Shown here one piece after another: positions 26,665 through 33,375 of a stretch of DNA of 64,000 nt. Location of the stretch: the NCBI RefSeq assembly GCF_027111275.1, contig NZ_CP114286.1, positions 2,914,001-2,978,000 of the forward strand. Reading direction: 5' to 3'. The position numbers and the translations under genes are program-made. The notes under the pieces are model-generated. The model had not been told where the DNA came from and did not search any database. It saw nothing but the letters and a program-made list of their open reading frames with translations. How positions within the stretch are numbered: position 1 is the first letter of the stretch; each line of letters starts with the position of its first letter. The DNA comes from Flavobacterium luteolum. Lineage in GTDB: Bacteria; Bacteroidota; Bacteroidia; Flavobacteriales; Flavobacteriaceae.

Positions 26665-26794
26665 TTTTTTTTAGCCACGAATTCACGAATTATTTTTTTC
26701 TTTTGCCACAGATTAAAGGATTTTCACAGATTTAATCCAAATAATCATTTTAATCTGTGGCAAATAAAATTCGTGAATTCGTGGCTAAAAAAAA
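26665..26794. repeat. Nested inverted repeat, GCCACGAATTCACGAATT type
   Basis: Perfect 27-bp outer stem (26665-26691 with 26768-26794) and a perfect 16-bp inner stem (26702-26717 with 26749-26764, GCCACAGATTAAA type). It fills the space between convergent araC-type and yceI genes. Related copies are at 27512-27680, 34694-34848 and 53290-53402. Confidence 0.9.
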
Positions 26795-26796
26795 CA

Positions 26797-26822
26797 AAAC
26801 CCTGCGTCATTACGCAGGGTTT
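26797..26822 (-). terminator. Terminator of yceI
   Basis: Stem AAACCCTGCGT (26797-26807) with ACGCAGGGTTT (26812-26822); followed by T's on the minus strand. It is independent of the larger repeat next to it. Confidence 0.85.
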
Positions 26823-26856
26823 CAATAACCAACCAATCAAATCCGAGAATGCTTAA

Positions 26857-27390
26857 TTAGGCTTGTTTTACAAATTGTAATTCAATGTTTAAACGTACTT
26901 CTTCGCCTACCAAAACACCACCTGTTTCAAGAGCTGAGTTCCAGTTTAAACCCCAATCTTTACGATTAATTTTTCCTTCTATGCTTAAACCTACTTTTGT
27001 ATTTCCCCAAGGATCAGTCATGATTCCGCTAAATTCAACTGGGAATTTTACTGTTTTAGAAACACCTTTAATATCTAAATCTCCAGTTAATTCGAATTCA
27101 CCATCATTAATTTTTTTGAAAGCAGAAGATTTGAAAGTTAATTTTGGATGATTTTCAGCATCAAAGAAATCACCGCTTCTTAAATGTCCATCACGATCTG
27201 CATTTGCAGTGTCTACTGAAGCAATATCAGCAGAAAAACTGAAATCTGCATTATCAAAACTTTCGCCTTCTGTGATTGCAGAAGCTTCATAAGTTCCAAA
27301 TTTTCCTGAAACATTTGTAAACATCATGTGTTTAACTTTAAAACCAATTTCTGAGTGAGTTGGGTCAATTGACCATTTTGTAGTTGCCAT
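26857..27390 (-). CDS. YceI family protein
   Basis: 177 residues from ATG 27390. It has the YceI lipocalin-like pattern: WSIDPTHSEIGFKVKHMMFTNVSGKFG at the N-terminus, then DFSFSADIASVDTANADRDGHLRSGDFFDAENHPKLTF, and KDWGLNWNSALETGGVLVGEEV at the end. Family members bind polyisoprenoid or amphiphilic ligands. No signal peptide is visible, so it is probably cytoplasmic here, unlike E. coli YceI. Upstream sequence to 27441 is in frame but holds the leader. It shares a palindromic operator with the pirin gene, pointing to joint control. Confidence 0.92.
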   Translation of the reverse strand: MATTKWSIDPTHSEIGFKVKHMMFTNVSGKFGTYEASAITEGESFDNADFSFSADIASVDTANADRDGHLRSGDFFDAENHPKLTFKSSAFKKINDGEFELTGDLDIKGVSKTVKFPVEFSGIMTDPWGNTKVGLSIEGKINRKDWGLNWNSALETGGVLVGEEVRLNIELQFVKQA

Positions 27391-27438
27391 AATTTTATTT
27401 TTTAAATATTTTAAATAATTAATTTCATTTTGATAGGA

Positions 27439-27484
27439 CAAAGTTACGGAGACAGTTGTCCTAGAGCACTTAATCTAGATTAAG
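27439..27484 (-). promoter_or_regulatory. yceI promoter with palindromic operator CTTAATCTAGATTAAG
   Basis: A perfect 16-bp palindrome at 27469-27484 (core of GCACTTAATCTAGATTAAG) lies exactly 22 bases upstream of the -7 element TAACTTTG (27446-27439, minus strand). No -33 TTG is visible, so the operator seems to replace it. The same arrangement precedes the pirin gene. Confidence 0.8.
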
Positions 27485-27511
27485 AAATAAAAAAGGTGAT
27501 GTGTTTTTGTC

Positions 27512-27680
27512 GCAGATTGCACGGAGTAAAAAAACGTGTTGCCACGAATTTCTCTAATTACCACGAAATAAATTGAATCAAAATTTGTGGAAATTCGAGC
27601 AATTGCTACGCCTATTCGCTATCGCTCGAGTCGTGGCGAAAAAATCAATTTAATCCTTCTAATCTGTGGCAAAAAAACTG
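27512..27680. repeat. Degenerate copy of the GCCACGAATT/GCCACAGATT repeat
   Basis: The segment has GCCACGAATTTCTCTAATTACCACGAA on the left, and TCGTGGCG then AATCTGTGGC on the right, with a GC-richer insert GCTACGCCTATTCGCTATCG (27606-27625) in the middle. It lies between the yceI operator and the Fe-S gene. Probably a decayed or composite member of the same family. Confidence 0.65.
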
Positions 27681-27690
27681 TGCGAAAAGC

Positions 27691-27921
27691 TTAACTTTTA
27701 TTATTCATGTAAAAGCTTAACGCTCCGGAAGGACACTTATTAACTGTCGAAATTATTTTCTCAGTTGTAGATTTTTCTGGAGTAATCCAAGGTTTTTCTT
27801 TTGGACGAAAGACATCCGGATTGTTTTTGACACAATTTGTCGAATGAATACATTTTCCAGATTGCCATACAATCGTAACTTCTCCGTTTGTATATTCTTT
27901 AATTAGGTTATTTGGATTCAT
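27691..27921 (-). CDS. (4Fe-4S) mono-cluster-type protein (YjdI/Fer4_19-like)
   Basis: 76 residues. The pattern SGKCIHSTNCVKNNPDVFRP...KPWITPEK...NKCPSGALSFY matches the divergent mono-cluster ferredoxin family represented by E. coli YjdI. Only three cysteines are present (C24, C30, C63); His26 is a candidate fourth ligand (inference). Small cytoplasmic redox or sensor protein of unknown partner. It lies between yceI and pirin on the same strand, each with its own control region, so the three genes are a neighbourhood rather than a proven operon. Confidence 0.85.
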   Translation of the reverse strand: MNPNNLIKEYTNGEVTIVWQSGKCIHSTNCVKNNPDVFRPKEKPWITPEKSTTEKIISTVNKCPSGALSFYMNNKS

Positions 27922-28015
27922 GGTTTAAAATTTTAAGGATGAATTTAATTTTAAAGTCAGACCAATTTTCTTATTTATAAAGTTAGTCTTTCTTTTTTAA
28001 AATTGAACAAAAAAA

Positions 28016-28055
28016 GAAACGATAATGGTCTGATTTACAGATTTGTTATCGTTTC
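28016..28055 (-). terminator. Terminator of the pirin gene
   Basis: Stem GAAACGATAA (28016-28025) with TTATCGTTTC (28046-28055), loop 20 bases, followed on the minus strand by a run of T's. It lies 32 bases after the pirin stop. Confidence 0.75.
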
Positions 28056-28086
28056 AAAGTACAGATATTAATTGTTTTTTTTTGAA

Positions 28087-28803
28087 TTAATAATTCATCG
28101 GAATGTCCATTAATAAAAATTCAGCGTCTGTATTGGCTTTAATATTCAACGTATCAGTTCCTGAAATTCCAACTGCATCGCGAGTATTTAATTCCTGACC
28201 GTTGATGGTTACATTTCCTTTCAAAACGAAAGCATAAACTCCGTTTCCTTCTTTTTTGATTTTATATTCGGTTGCAGTTCCTGCATCAAAATTCCCCATG
28301 TTGAACCAAGCGTCTTGGTGAATCCAAACTCCTTCATCATCAGCATTTGGAGATAAAACTTGTGCTAATTTATTATGTCTGTCAGCAACATTTAAAGTAA
28401 TTTGCTGGTAACGTGGAGTAACGTTTCTTTTGTTTGGAAACAACCAAATCTGCAATAATTTAGTCTGCTGATCTGCATTTGGGTTAAACTCACTATGCTG
28501 AATTCCAGTTCCAGCACTCATTACCTGAATGTCACCATTTTTGATTACTTCAGTATTTCCCATGCTGTCTTTGTGAGCCAAATCACCTTCTAGCGGAATT
28601 GTAATAATTTCCATATTATCATGAGGGTGAGTTCCAAATCCCATTCCAGCAGCAATCGTATCGTCATTCAAAACACGAAGTGCTCCAAACTGAATTCTAT
28701 CTGGATTGTACCAGCTCGCAAAACTAAAACTATGATAAGCGTTTAACCATCCGTGATTTGCATTTCCTCTTGTGTCTGCTTTGTGCAATACTATATTTTC
28801 CAT
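28087..28803 (-). CDS. Pirin family protein
   Basis: 238 residues from ATG 28803 (MENIVLHKADTRGNANHGW). Bicupin with the metal-binding N-terminal set GFGTHPHDNMEIITIPLEGDLAH and later IQHSEFN, as in pirin and YhaK/YhhW quercetinase-like proteins. Substrate is unknown; the family includes quercetin 2,3-dioxygenases and redox-sensitive regulators. The frame stays open to 28863 but the promoter lies inside that stretch. It shares the yceI palindrome and spacing, so both are likely induced by the same signal. Confidence 0.92.
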   Translation of the reverse strand: MENIVLHKADTRGNANHGWLNAYHSFSFASWYNPDRIQFGALRVLNDDTIAAGMGFGTHPHDNMEIITIPLEGDLAHKDSMGNTEVIKNGDIQVMSAGTGIQHSEFNPNADQQTKLLQIWLFPNKRNVTPRYQQITLNVADRHNKLAQVLSPNADDEGVWIHQDAWFNMGNFDAGTATEYKIKKEGNGVYAFVLKGNVTINGQELNTRDAVGISGTDTLNIKANTDAEFLLMDIPMNY

Positions 28804-28832
28804 GATTTTGTCTTTTATTGATTTTGATAGTA

Positions 28833-28878
28833 CAAAGATACAGCCGATGTAAAGGAAAAGCACTTAACCTAGATTAAG
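28833..28878 (-). promoter_or_regulatory. Pirin promoter with palindromic operator CTTAACCTAGATTAAG
   Basis: The palindrome (28863-28878, one mismatch to perfect symmetry) is exactly 22 bases upstream of TATCTTTG (28840-28833, minus strand). The flank GCACTTAA is also shared with the yceI site. See the yceI operator. Confidence 0.8.
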
Positions 28879-28976
28879 TTCTTTGAGGTGCTAAGTTTTG
28901 GAGGTTCTGAGGAACTAAGATTTTAGGAACAAAGGTGTAGAGGTTCAAAGGTTTTGCCTTAAAGTAACCACACGGT

Positions 28977-29027
28977 TTGTCATTTCGACGAAGGAGAAAT
29001 CTTCGCAAGTAACTCTACAAAGATTTG
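28977..29027. repeat. Dispersed repeat, GTCATTTCGACGAAGGAGAAATCT type
   Basis: The segment TTTGTCATTTCGACGAAGGAGAAATCTTCGCAAG resembles 29468-29516 (opposite orientation) and both arms of 37101-37202. No gene is seen within it. Confidence 0.75.
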
Positions 29028-29034
29028 GTATAGA

Positions 29035-29445
29035 TTATTCTTGTAAATTTCCATCAGCATATTTATAAAACTCTAAATCCAAGAGTTCTAATTTGGCATT
29101 TATTTTTTCATTGTTAAGTTCTTCAACTTCCTGATTTCGTAGTTTTTTAACCAAATCTTCATTAGATAATTTTTTCGGATTAATTAAATTAATTGCCGAG
29201 TCAAGAATTTTCGCGGTTTTAAACTTTTTGTTTTTCTTCAATGCTTTTAATGTCTCGAAACAATTTTGTCCGCTAGAATTGAAAAAGTATTGATTAAATC
29301 CTCCGTTATTTATTTCCATTTCTAATTCTTCAATATTCGCTACAGGCTTTGAAATATTGGTTTTCTCTTTATCTGATGCAACTTGGCTTAAACAACTTGA
29401 AAATGTCATTAGTAATAAGGATAAAAAGAAGTTGAATAATTTCAT
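29035..29445 (-). CDS. DMP19/DUF4375-like lipoprotein
   Basis: 136 residues. A lipoprotein signal ends MTFSSC (Cys18). The segment EMEINNGGFNQYFFNSSGQNCFETLKALK matches the DUF4375 (DMP19-like) family signature, in which one known member mimics DNA; whether that applies to an exported protein is doubtful. Function is unknown. It lies downstream of the 119-residue gene on the same strand, separated by a 127-base stretch with a dispersed repeat. Confidence 0.7.
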   Translation of the reverse strand: MKLFNFFLSLLLMTFSSCLSQVASDKEKTNISKPVANIEELEMEINNGGFNQYFFNSSGQNCFETLKALKKNKKFKTAKILDSAINLINPKKLSNEDLVKKLRNQEVEELNNEKINAKLELLDLEFYKYADGNLQE

Positions 29446-29467
29446 TGTTTTTCGTTGTAAATTTTAC

Positions 29468-29516
29468 TTTGTTGAGATGCTCGCGGAGATCTCTCCTTCG
29501 TCGAGATGACAAGATT
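29468..29516. repeat. Dispersed repeat, reverse copy of the GTCATTTCGACGAAGGAG type
   Basis: GAGATCTCTCCTTCGTCGAGATGACAAGATT is the reverse complement type of the 28977-29027 copy. It is followed by CTTTGCGCCTTCGCGTCTTCGCGAGATT (29532-29559), a member of the CGCAAAG repeat family. Confidence 0.7.
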
Positions 29517-29572
29517 GTGTTAAAAAATAATCTTTGCGCCTTCGCGTCTTCGCGAGATTATTAAAAGCTTTA

Positions 29573-29932
29573 TTACTTAATCCGAACCAATTTTCCTTTC
29601 CCAATCACTTCATCAAGATAATTAGCGGAAGAACTTTTCTTGTCATGCATAAAAAAAGGAATAGTATCTTTTTCGATTTGATCTTTTGAAATACTTATAA
29701 CTAAATCCGTATTAATGAAATTATCCAATACTATTTTGTTGCCATAAGAAACTTTTCCTTTTGGCAGATATTTGTTATCGAAGGCAAAAATGCTGTCCTT
29801 AAAAGTAATTTTATCTTTTTGGATATAAGTATTGTCCTCTTCAATCAAGTAATTGTAACGGCCAATAAGTTTGTCTGTTTTCTGAGTAAAACTAATTAAA
29901 AACAGTGTCGTTATTAAGGCAAAATATTTCAT
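29573..29932 (-). CDS. Exported hypothetical protein, 119 residues
   Basis: Signal peptide at residues 1-17. The mature chain is rich in short beta-like stretches (KLIGRYNYLIEEDNTYIQ, KIVLDNFINTDLVISISKDQI) and resembles small periplasmic or lipid-binding hypothetical proteins, but I do not recognise a family. It begins 6 bases after the stop of the ScfR-type regulator and is therefore probably cotranscribed with it. Confidence 0.6.
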   Translation of the reverse strand: MKYFALITTLFLISFTQKTDKLIGRYNYLIEEDNTYIQKDKITFKDSIFAFDNKYLPKGKVSYGNKIVLDNFINTDLVISISKDQIEKDTIPFFMHDKKSSSANYLDEVIGKGKLVRIK

Positions 29933-29938
29933 GGCATT

Positions 29939-31420
29939 CTAACTATATTGATTCATAAATTGCTGTACAACAGCATCGGTATTCTCATGGCGTTTTTTTC
30001 TTTCTAAAACAATTGGCGGAGCTGCTCTTTCTAGACAATCCTGAACAGCACAGGTTTCGCAAGTTACACCAACAATTCGTTTCACCAAAGGTTTTCCGTC
30101 AATGACCTTGAATTTCTTTTTCATTGTTGGATTAATCAAAATTCCAACAGAAATACTTCGAATAAAATTCTCGGCAAAAGGATCTTTTGTAGCCGAAGAA
30201 AAAACCAAATATTCATTTCCACTATTCGCATAGCTCGAAATCTGGGCATCAAAAAAATGAGATTTATTTTGTTTGATTGCTTCATCAATCGTTTTTACCG
30301 AAACCCATCTTCTGCAATAATGTTCGTTGGTTTCGTTGGCGTGCGGTTCTTGCTGATGTGTAATATGTAATTCTTTATTTATCTGATAAAAGTCGGAGCC
30401 TATTTTGTGTGATAATCTTAAGAAGAAAAGGTTTTTCAACTGAAAATCTTTCGGTAATAAATTCGTTAATCGCTGATAAAATGATTCTGGCGAGACTTCA
30501 AAACTTTCTATTAAAGAAACAAATTCTTCTGGTTTCGGATTTTCATTTTCCAAAAAAGAATTGATTTTATCTACAACTAATTTTCTTGGCAATAATAAAG
30601 CGCCAGCAAAGTAAGAAGCGTAAAAATTATTTAAAACCTGGTCGAAATTTTCAAACTTAATCCAGCTGAATGTTAGCAAACGGTCAGAAATCTTCATGTA
30701 ATTATAGGCAATTTCTTTAGCTAAAATAAACGCTTTCTGCGGAGCATCAAGTTCTGTTGAAAGCAATAAAGTTTTGCTTTTCGGAACATAAATCGAACGC
30801 AAATCGTCTAAAGCTTCCTGATCTGCGAATGCAATTTCCTTTATGTTGTATTCGTATTCTTCTTTCAGAATCGCTTCTGATTCTTCAACAGTAATTTTAG
30901 AATCCAGATTAATCTGAAACGACTTCGAAAACGCAATTACCTTCTCTTCTAAATCTTCAAAATAATTGCTGTGCGCTTCCTGATATGAACGTAAAGCTGC
31001 TAAAAAGAAACTTTCACGGCTTAAATTATAATGCTGTGCAATTTCGATAATCGTACTAATAAAAGCATTGACTTTTGCCGGAGCATTGGCAATAATATCA
31101 ATTAAATCGGCTTCTTGAATGCCAAAAAGCTCTAATGGAATCTCTTTTAAAATTCCAGATTTTAAAATTTCGCCAATAGGAGCGAGGTTATTATCGAGTT
31201 TTAAAGACACCATTTGGTCATAAGTCACGTCCAAATGTTCGCAGAGCAATAAAATTTTATCTGTTTTTGGATATTTTTTTCCCTTTTCAATCTCGTTTAA
31301 ATACGATTTTGAAAGATTTGTCAATTTAGCCAAGCCAAAAAGAGACAGATTTTTTTGCGTTCTGACTTGCTTCAATTTTAATCCGAAGATCAGTTTTATA
31401 TAGTCTTTTTCGATATCCAT
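29939..31420 (-). CDS. ScfR/RamB-type transcriptional regulator (XRE HTH plus degenerate IrrE-like domain)
   Basis: 493 residues. N-terminal XRE helix-turn-helix (residues 12-66: GLKLKQVRTQKNLSLFGLAK). The middle has an ImmA/IrrE-like segment without an intact HExxH (FILAKEIAYNYM). The C-terminal DUF2083-type domain has a Cys cluster VTCETCAVQDCLERAAPP. In Corynebacterium, RamB of this family controls aceA and aceB in response to acetate-derived metabolites. Here it is divergent from aceB, with a palindrome between them, so control of the glyoxylate shunt is a strong inference. Start is 5 bases from its -7 element. Confidence 0.85.
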   Translation of the reverse strand: MDIEKDYIKLIFGLKLKQVRTQKNLSLFGLAKLTNLSKSYLNEIEKGKKYPKTDKILLLCEHLDVTYDQMVSLKLDNNLAPIGEILKSGILKEIPLELFGIQEADLIDIIANAPAKVNAFISTIIEIAQHYNLSRESFFLAALRSYQEAHSNYFEDLEEKVIAFSKSFQINLDSKITVEESEAILKEEYEYNIKEIAFADQEALDDLRSIYVPKSKTLLLSTELDAPQKAFILAKEIAYNYMKISDRLLTFSWIKFENFDQVLNNFYASYFAGALLLPRKLVVDKINSFLENENPKPEEFVSLIESFEVSPESFYQRLTNLLPKDFQLKNLFFLRLSHKIGSDFYQINKELHITHQQEPHANETNEHYCRRWVSVKTIDEAIKQNKSHFFDAQISSYANSGNEYLVFSSATKDPFAENFIRSISVGILINPTMKKKFKVIDGKPLVKRIVGVTCETCAVQDCLERAAPPIVLERKKRHENTDAVVQQFMNQYS

Positions 31421-31424
31421 GAAC

Positions 31425-31455
31425 CAAATATAGGTATTCTAAAAATAAACGCCAA
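31425..31455 (-). promoter_or_regulatory. Promoter of the ScfR-type regulator (near-leaderless)
   Basis: Minus strand TTG (31455-31453), 20-base spacer, TATATTTG (31432-31425). Only 4 bases separate the -7 element from the ATG (31420), so the transcript would have almost no 5' leader. Confidence 0.7.
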
Positions 31456-31474
31456 AAAATTATTTTTCATTTTT

Positions 31475-31488
31475 AGCGAACGTTCGCT
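31475..31488. promoter_or_regulatory. Palindromic operator AGCGAACGTTCGCT between scfR and aceB
   Basis: Perfect 14-bp palindrome. Its 3' end touches the aceB -33 TTG (31488-31490), and it lies about 20 bases upstream of the scfR -33. It is GC-richer than its surroundings. It is the obvious binding site for the adjacent regulator. Confidence 0.75.
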
Positions 31489-31518
31489 TGTTTTGTAAAA
31501 AACTTTTTTCTAATATTG
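31488..31518 (+). promoter_or_regulatory. Promoter of aceB
   Basis: TTG (31488-31490), 20-base spacer, TAATATTG (31511-31518), one mismatch to TAnnTTTG. The operator overlaps the -33 by one base. Confidence 0.6.
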
Positions 31519-31616
31519 TGGTGTAGAAAATATTAATTATCAGTTTGTTATGTATTTGTGTTTTGAAAAACATATAAACGATTCAATTGCTGGTAATGAA
31601 ATTAAAAACCACAGCT

Positions 31617-33218
31617 ATGAAAAACCAATTAGAAATTACCGAAACGGCAATGGAATTTTTAGCCGAAAAGAAGCTTCGTTATCCAAAGATCTGGACAGAA
31701 GAAGCAATTGTTTTTATAACTGAATTGCATAGAAAATTCGAATCACAGCGAAAACTATTGCTTTTACAGCGTGAACAGAAACAAGTCACTTTTGATCAGG
31801 GGATTATGCCGGTTTTTATTCCGGAAACCAAAAGCATCAGAGAAGGTAATTGGAAAGCTGGAGAAATTCCGAAAGATTTACTGGATCGAAGAGTAGAAAT
31901 TACTGGACCAGTTGATCGCAAAATGATCATCAATGCTTTGAATTCAGGAGCGAAAACATTTATGGCCGATTTTGAAGATAGCACTTCGCCAACTTGGCAA
32001 AACCTGATGGACGGTCAAGTAAATTTAATCGATGCGGTAAACAAAACAATTACGTATACTGATTTGGTGAAACAGAAATCATATCATTTAAATGAAAAAA
32101 TCGCAACGCTAATTGTACGTCCGAGAGGTTTGCATTTGCCAGAAAAACATGTTTTAGTTGAAGGAAATGAAGTTTCGGGGTCTTTGATAGATTTTGGATT
32201 GTATGTTTTTCATAATCATAAACGACTTTTAGAAAACAATTCTGGGCCGTATTTCTACATTCCGAAATTGGAACATTATCTCGAAGCGCGTTGGTGGAAT
32301 AACGCAATCGATTTTACGGAGGATTATTTGAAACTGAACAAAGGAACAATAAAAGTGACAGTTTTAATTGAAACCATAACGGCAAGTTTTCAGCTAGATG
32401 AAATTATTTACGAATTGAAAGAGCATATCGTTGGTTTGAATTGCGGACGCTGGGATTATATTTTCTCATACATTAAAAAGTTTAGAAAAAATCCAAAATT
32501 CATTGTTCCAGATCGTGATCAGGTAACTATGACTTCGCCTTTTATGAATGCCTATTCAAATCTGGTAATTCAAAGATGTCATAAAAGAGGGATTCATGCG
32601 ATTGGCGGAATGGCAGCACAGATTCCGATTCGAAATAATGAAGAAGCCAATGCTGTCGCTTTCGCGAAAGTAAAAACGGATAAAGAACGTGAAGTTCGAA
32701 ATGGTCATGATGGAACTTGGGTTGCGCATCCAGATTTAGTTTCGCTGGCTAAAGAAATTTTTGATAAAGGAATGCCAACTCCAAATCAGATTCACATTAA
32801 AAGGGAACATCGAAAAATTACAGAAGCTGATTTGATTGAACCGCCAATTGGACTGATAACCGAAAACGGTGTTCGAAAAAATATCAATGTTGGAGTTCTA
32901 TATCTGGCTTCATGGCTAAATGGACAAGGCGCAGCTGCATTGCATAATTTGATGGAAGATGCTGCAACGGCAGAAATTTCGAGATCACAATTGTGGCAAT
33001 GGCTTCAGAATAAAGTGATTTTGGATAATGGACGAAAATTAGATTTGGCTTATTATCATGAATTGGCTTTAGATGAATTCAGAAAAATCAAGGAAGAACT
33101 AGGAGAAGAAAATTATGAAAAACAACAATTTCCATTAGCAGAAAAAATGCTGGAAAGATTAGTAGTAAACCTGCACTTTGTGGATTTCTTGACGATACCG
33201 TGTTACAAATATCTATAA
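31617..33218 (+). CDS. aceB: Malate synthase A
   Basis: 533 residues from ATG 31617, the same length as E. coli AceB; an in-frame ATG at 31596 would add seven residues. Condenses glyoxylate with acetyl-CoA to malate. Signatures: EITGPVDRKMIINALNSGAKTFMADFED, then the catalytic block KVTVLIETITASFQLDEIIY and GLNCGRWDYIFSYIKKF, and a C-terminal NVGVLYLASWLNGQGAAALHN. It is followed by aceA after a 157-base hairpin-containing gap, making the glyoxylate shunt pair. Confidence 0.96.
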   Translation: MKNQLEITETAMEFLAEKKLRYPKIWTEEAIVFITELHRKFESQRKLLLLQREQKQVTFDQGIMPVFIPETKSIREGNWKAGEIPKDLLDRRVEITGPVDRKMIINALNSGAKTFMADFEDSTSPTWQNLMDGQVNLIDAVNKTITYTDLVKQKSYHLNEKIATLIVRPRGLHLPEKHVLVEGNEVSGSLIDFGLYVFHNHKRLLENNSGPYFYIPKLEHYLEARWWNNAIDFTEDYLKLNKGTIKVTVLIETITASFQLDEIIYELKEHIVGLNCGRWDYIFSYIKKFRKNPKFIVPDRDQVTMTSPFMNAYSNLVIQRCHKRGIHAIGGMAAQIPIRNNEEANAVAFAKVKTDKEREVRNGHDGTWVAHPDLVSLAKEIFDKGMPTPNQIHIKREHRKITEADLIEPPIGLITENGVRKNINVGVLYLASWLNGQGAAALHNLMEDAATAEISRSQLWQWLQNKVILDNGRKLDLAYYHELALDEFRKIKEELGEENYEKQQFPLAEKMLERLVVNLHFVDFLTIPCYKYL

Positions 33219-33225
33219 ACTTTTA

Positions 33226-33286
33226 AAATCTGCTCAATCTGCCAGATCTGCGAGCGAATAAGTTTTTCTCGCAGATTTAGCAGATA
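33226..33286. repeat. Hairpin in the aceB-aceA gap, AATCTGC type
   Basis: Stem ATCTGCGAG (33246-33254) with CTCGCAGAT (33268-33276), extended by ATCTGCT (33228-33234) with AGCAGAT (33279-33285). No T-run follows, so it is unlikely to be a strong terminator; it may stabilise or divide the aceBA message, or be another dispersed repeat. Confidence 0.7.
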
Positions 33287-33375
33287 AAATGAGAGAAAAG
33301 ATCAGTCTGGTTAAACTGAACACTTAAAACTGTGACTGAACACTAAAAAACGAACCACTTTAACTAAACTATATT

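Noticed and set aside
27601..27640. Insertion-sequence end or integron attC site in the GC-richer stretch CTACGCCTATTCGCTATCGC
   Set aside because: No transposase or integrase nearby, no flanking target duplication found; the sequence is inside a degenerate hairpin repeat, so I keep it as part of that repeat.
24397..28803. A single stress operon of fabD through pirin
   Set aside because: Strands alternate (the AraC-type gene is on the plus strand) and yceI and pirin have separate promoters and terminators, so only the shared operator links yceI and pirin.
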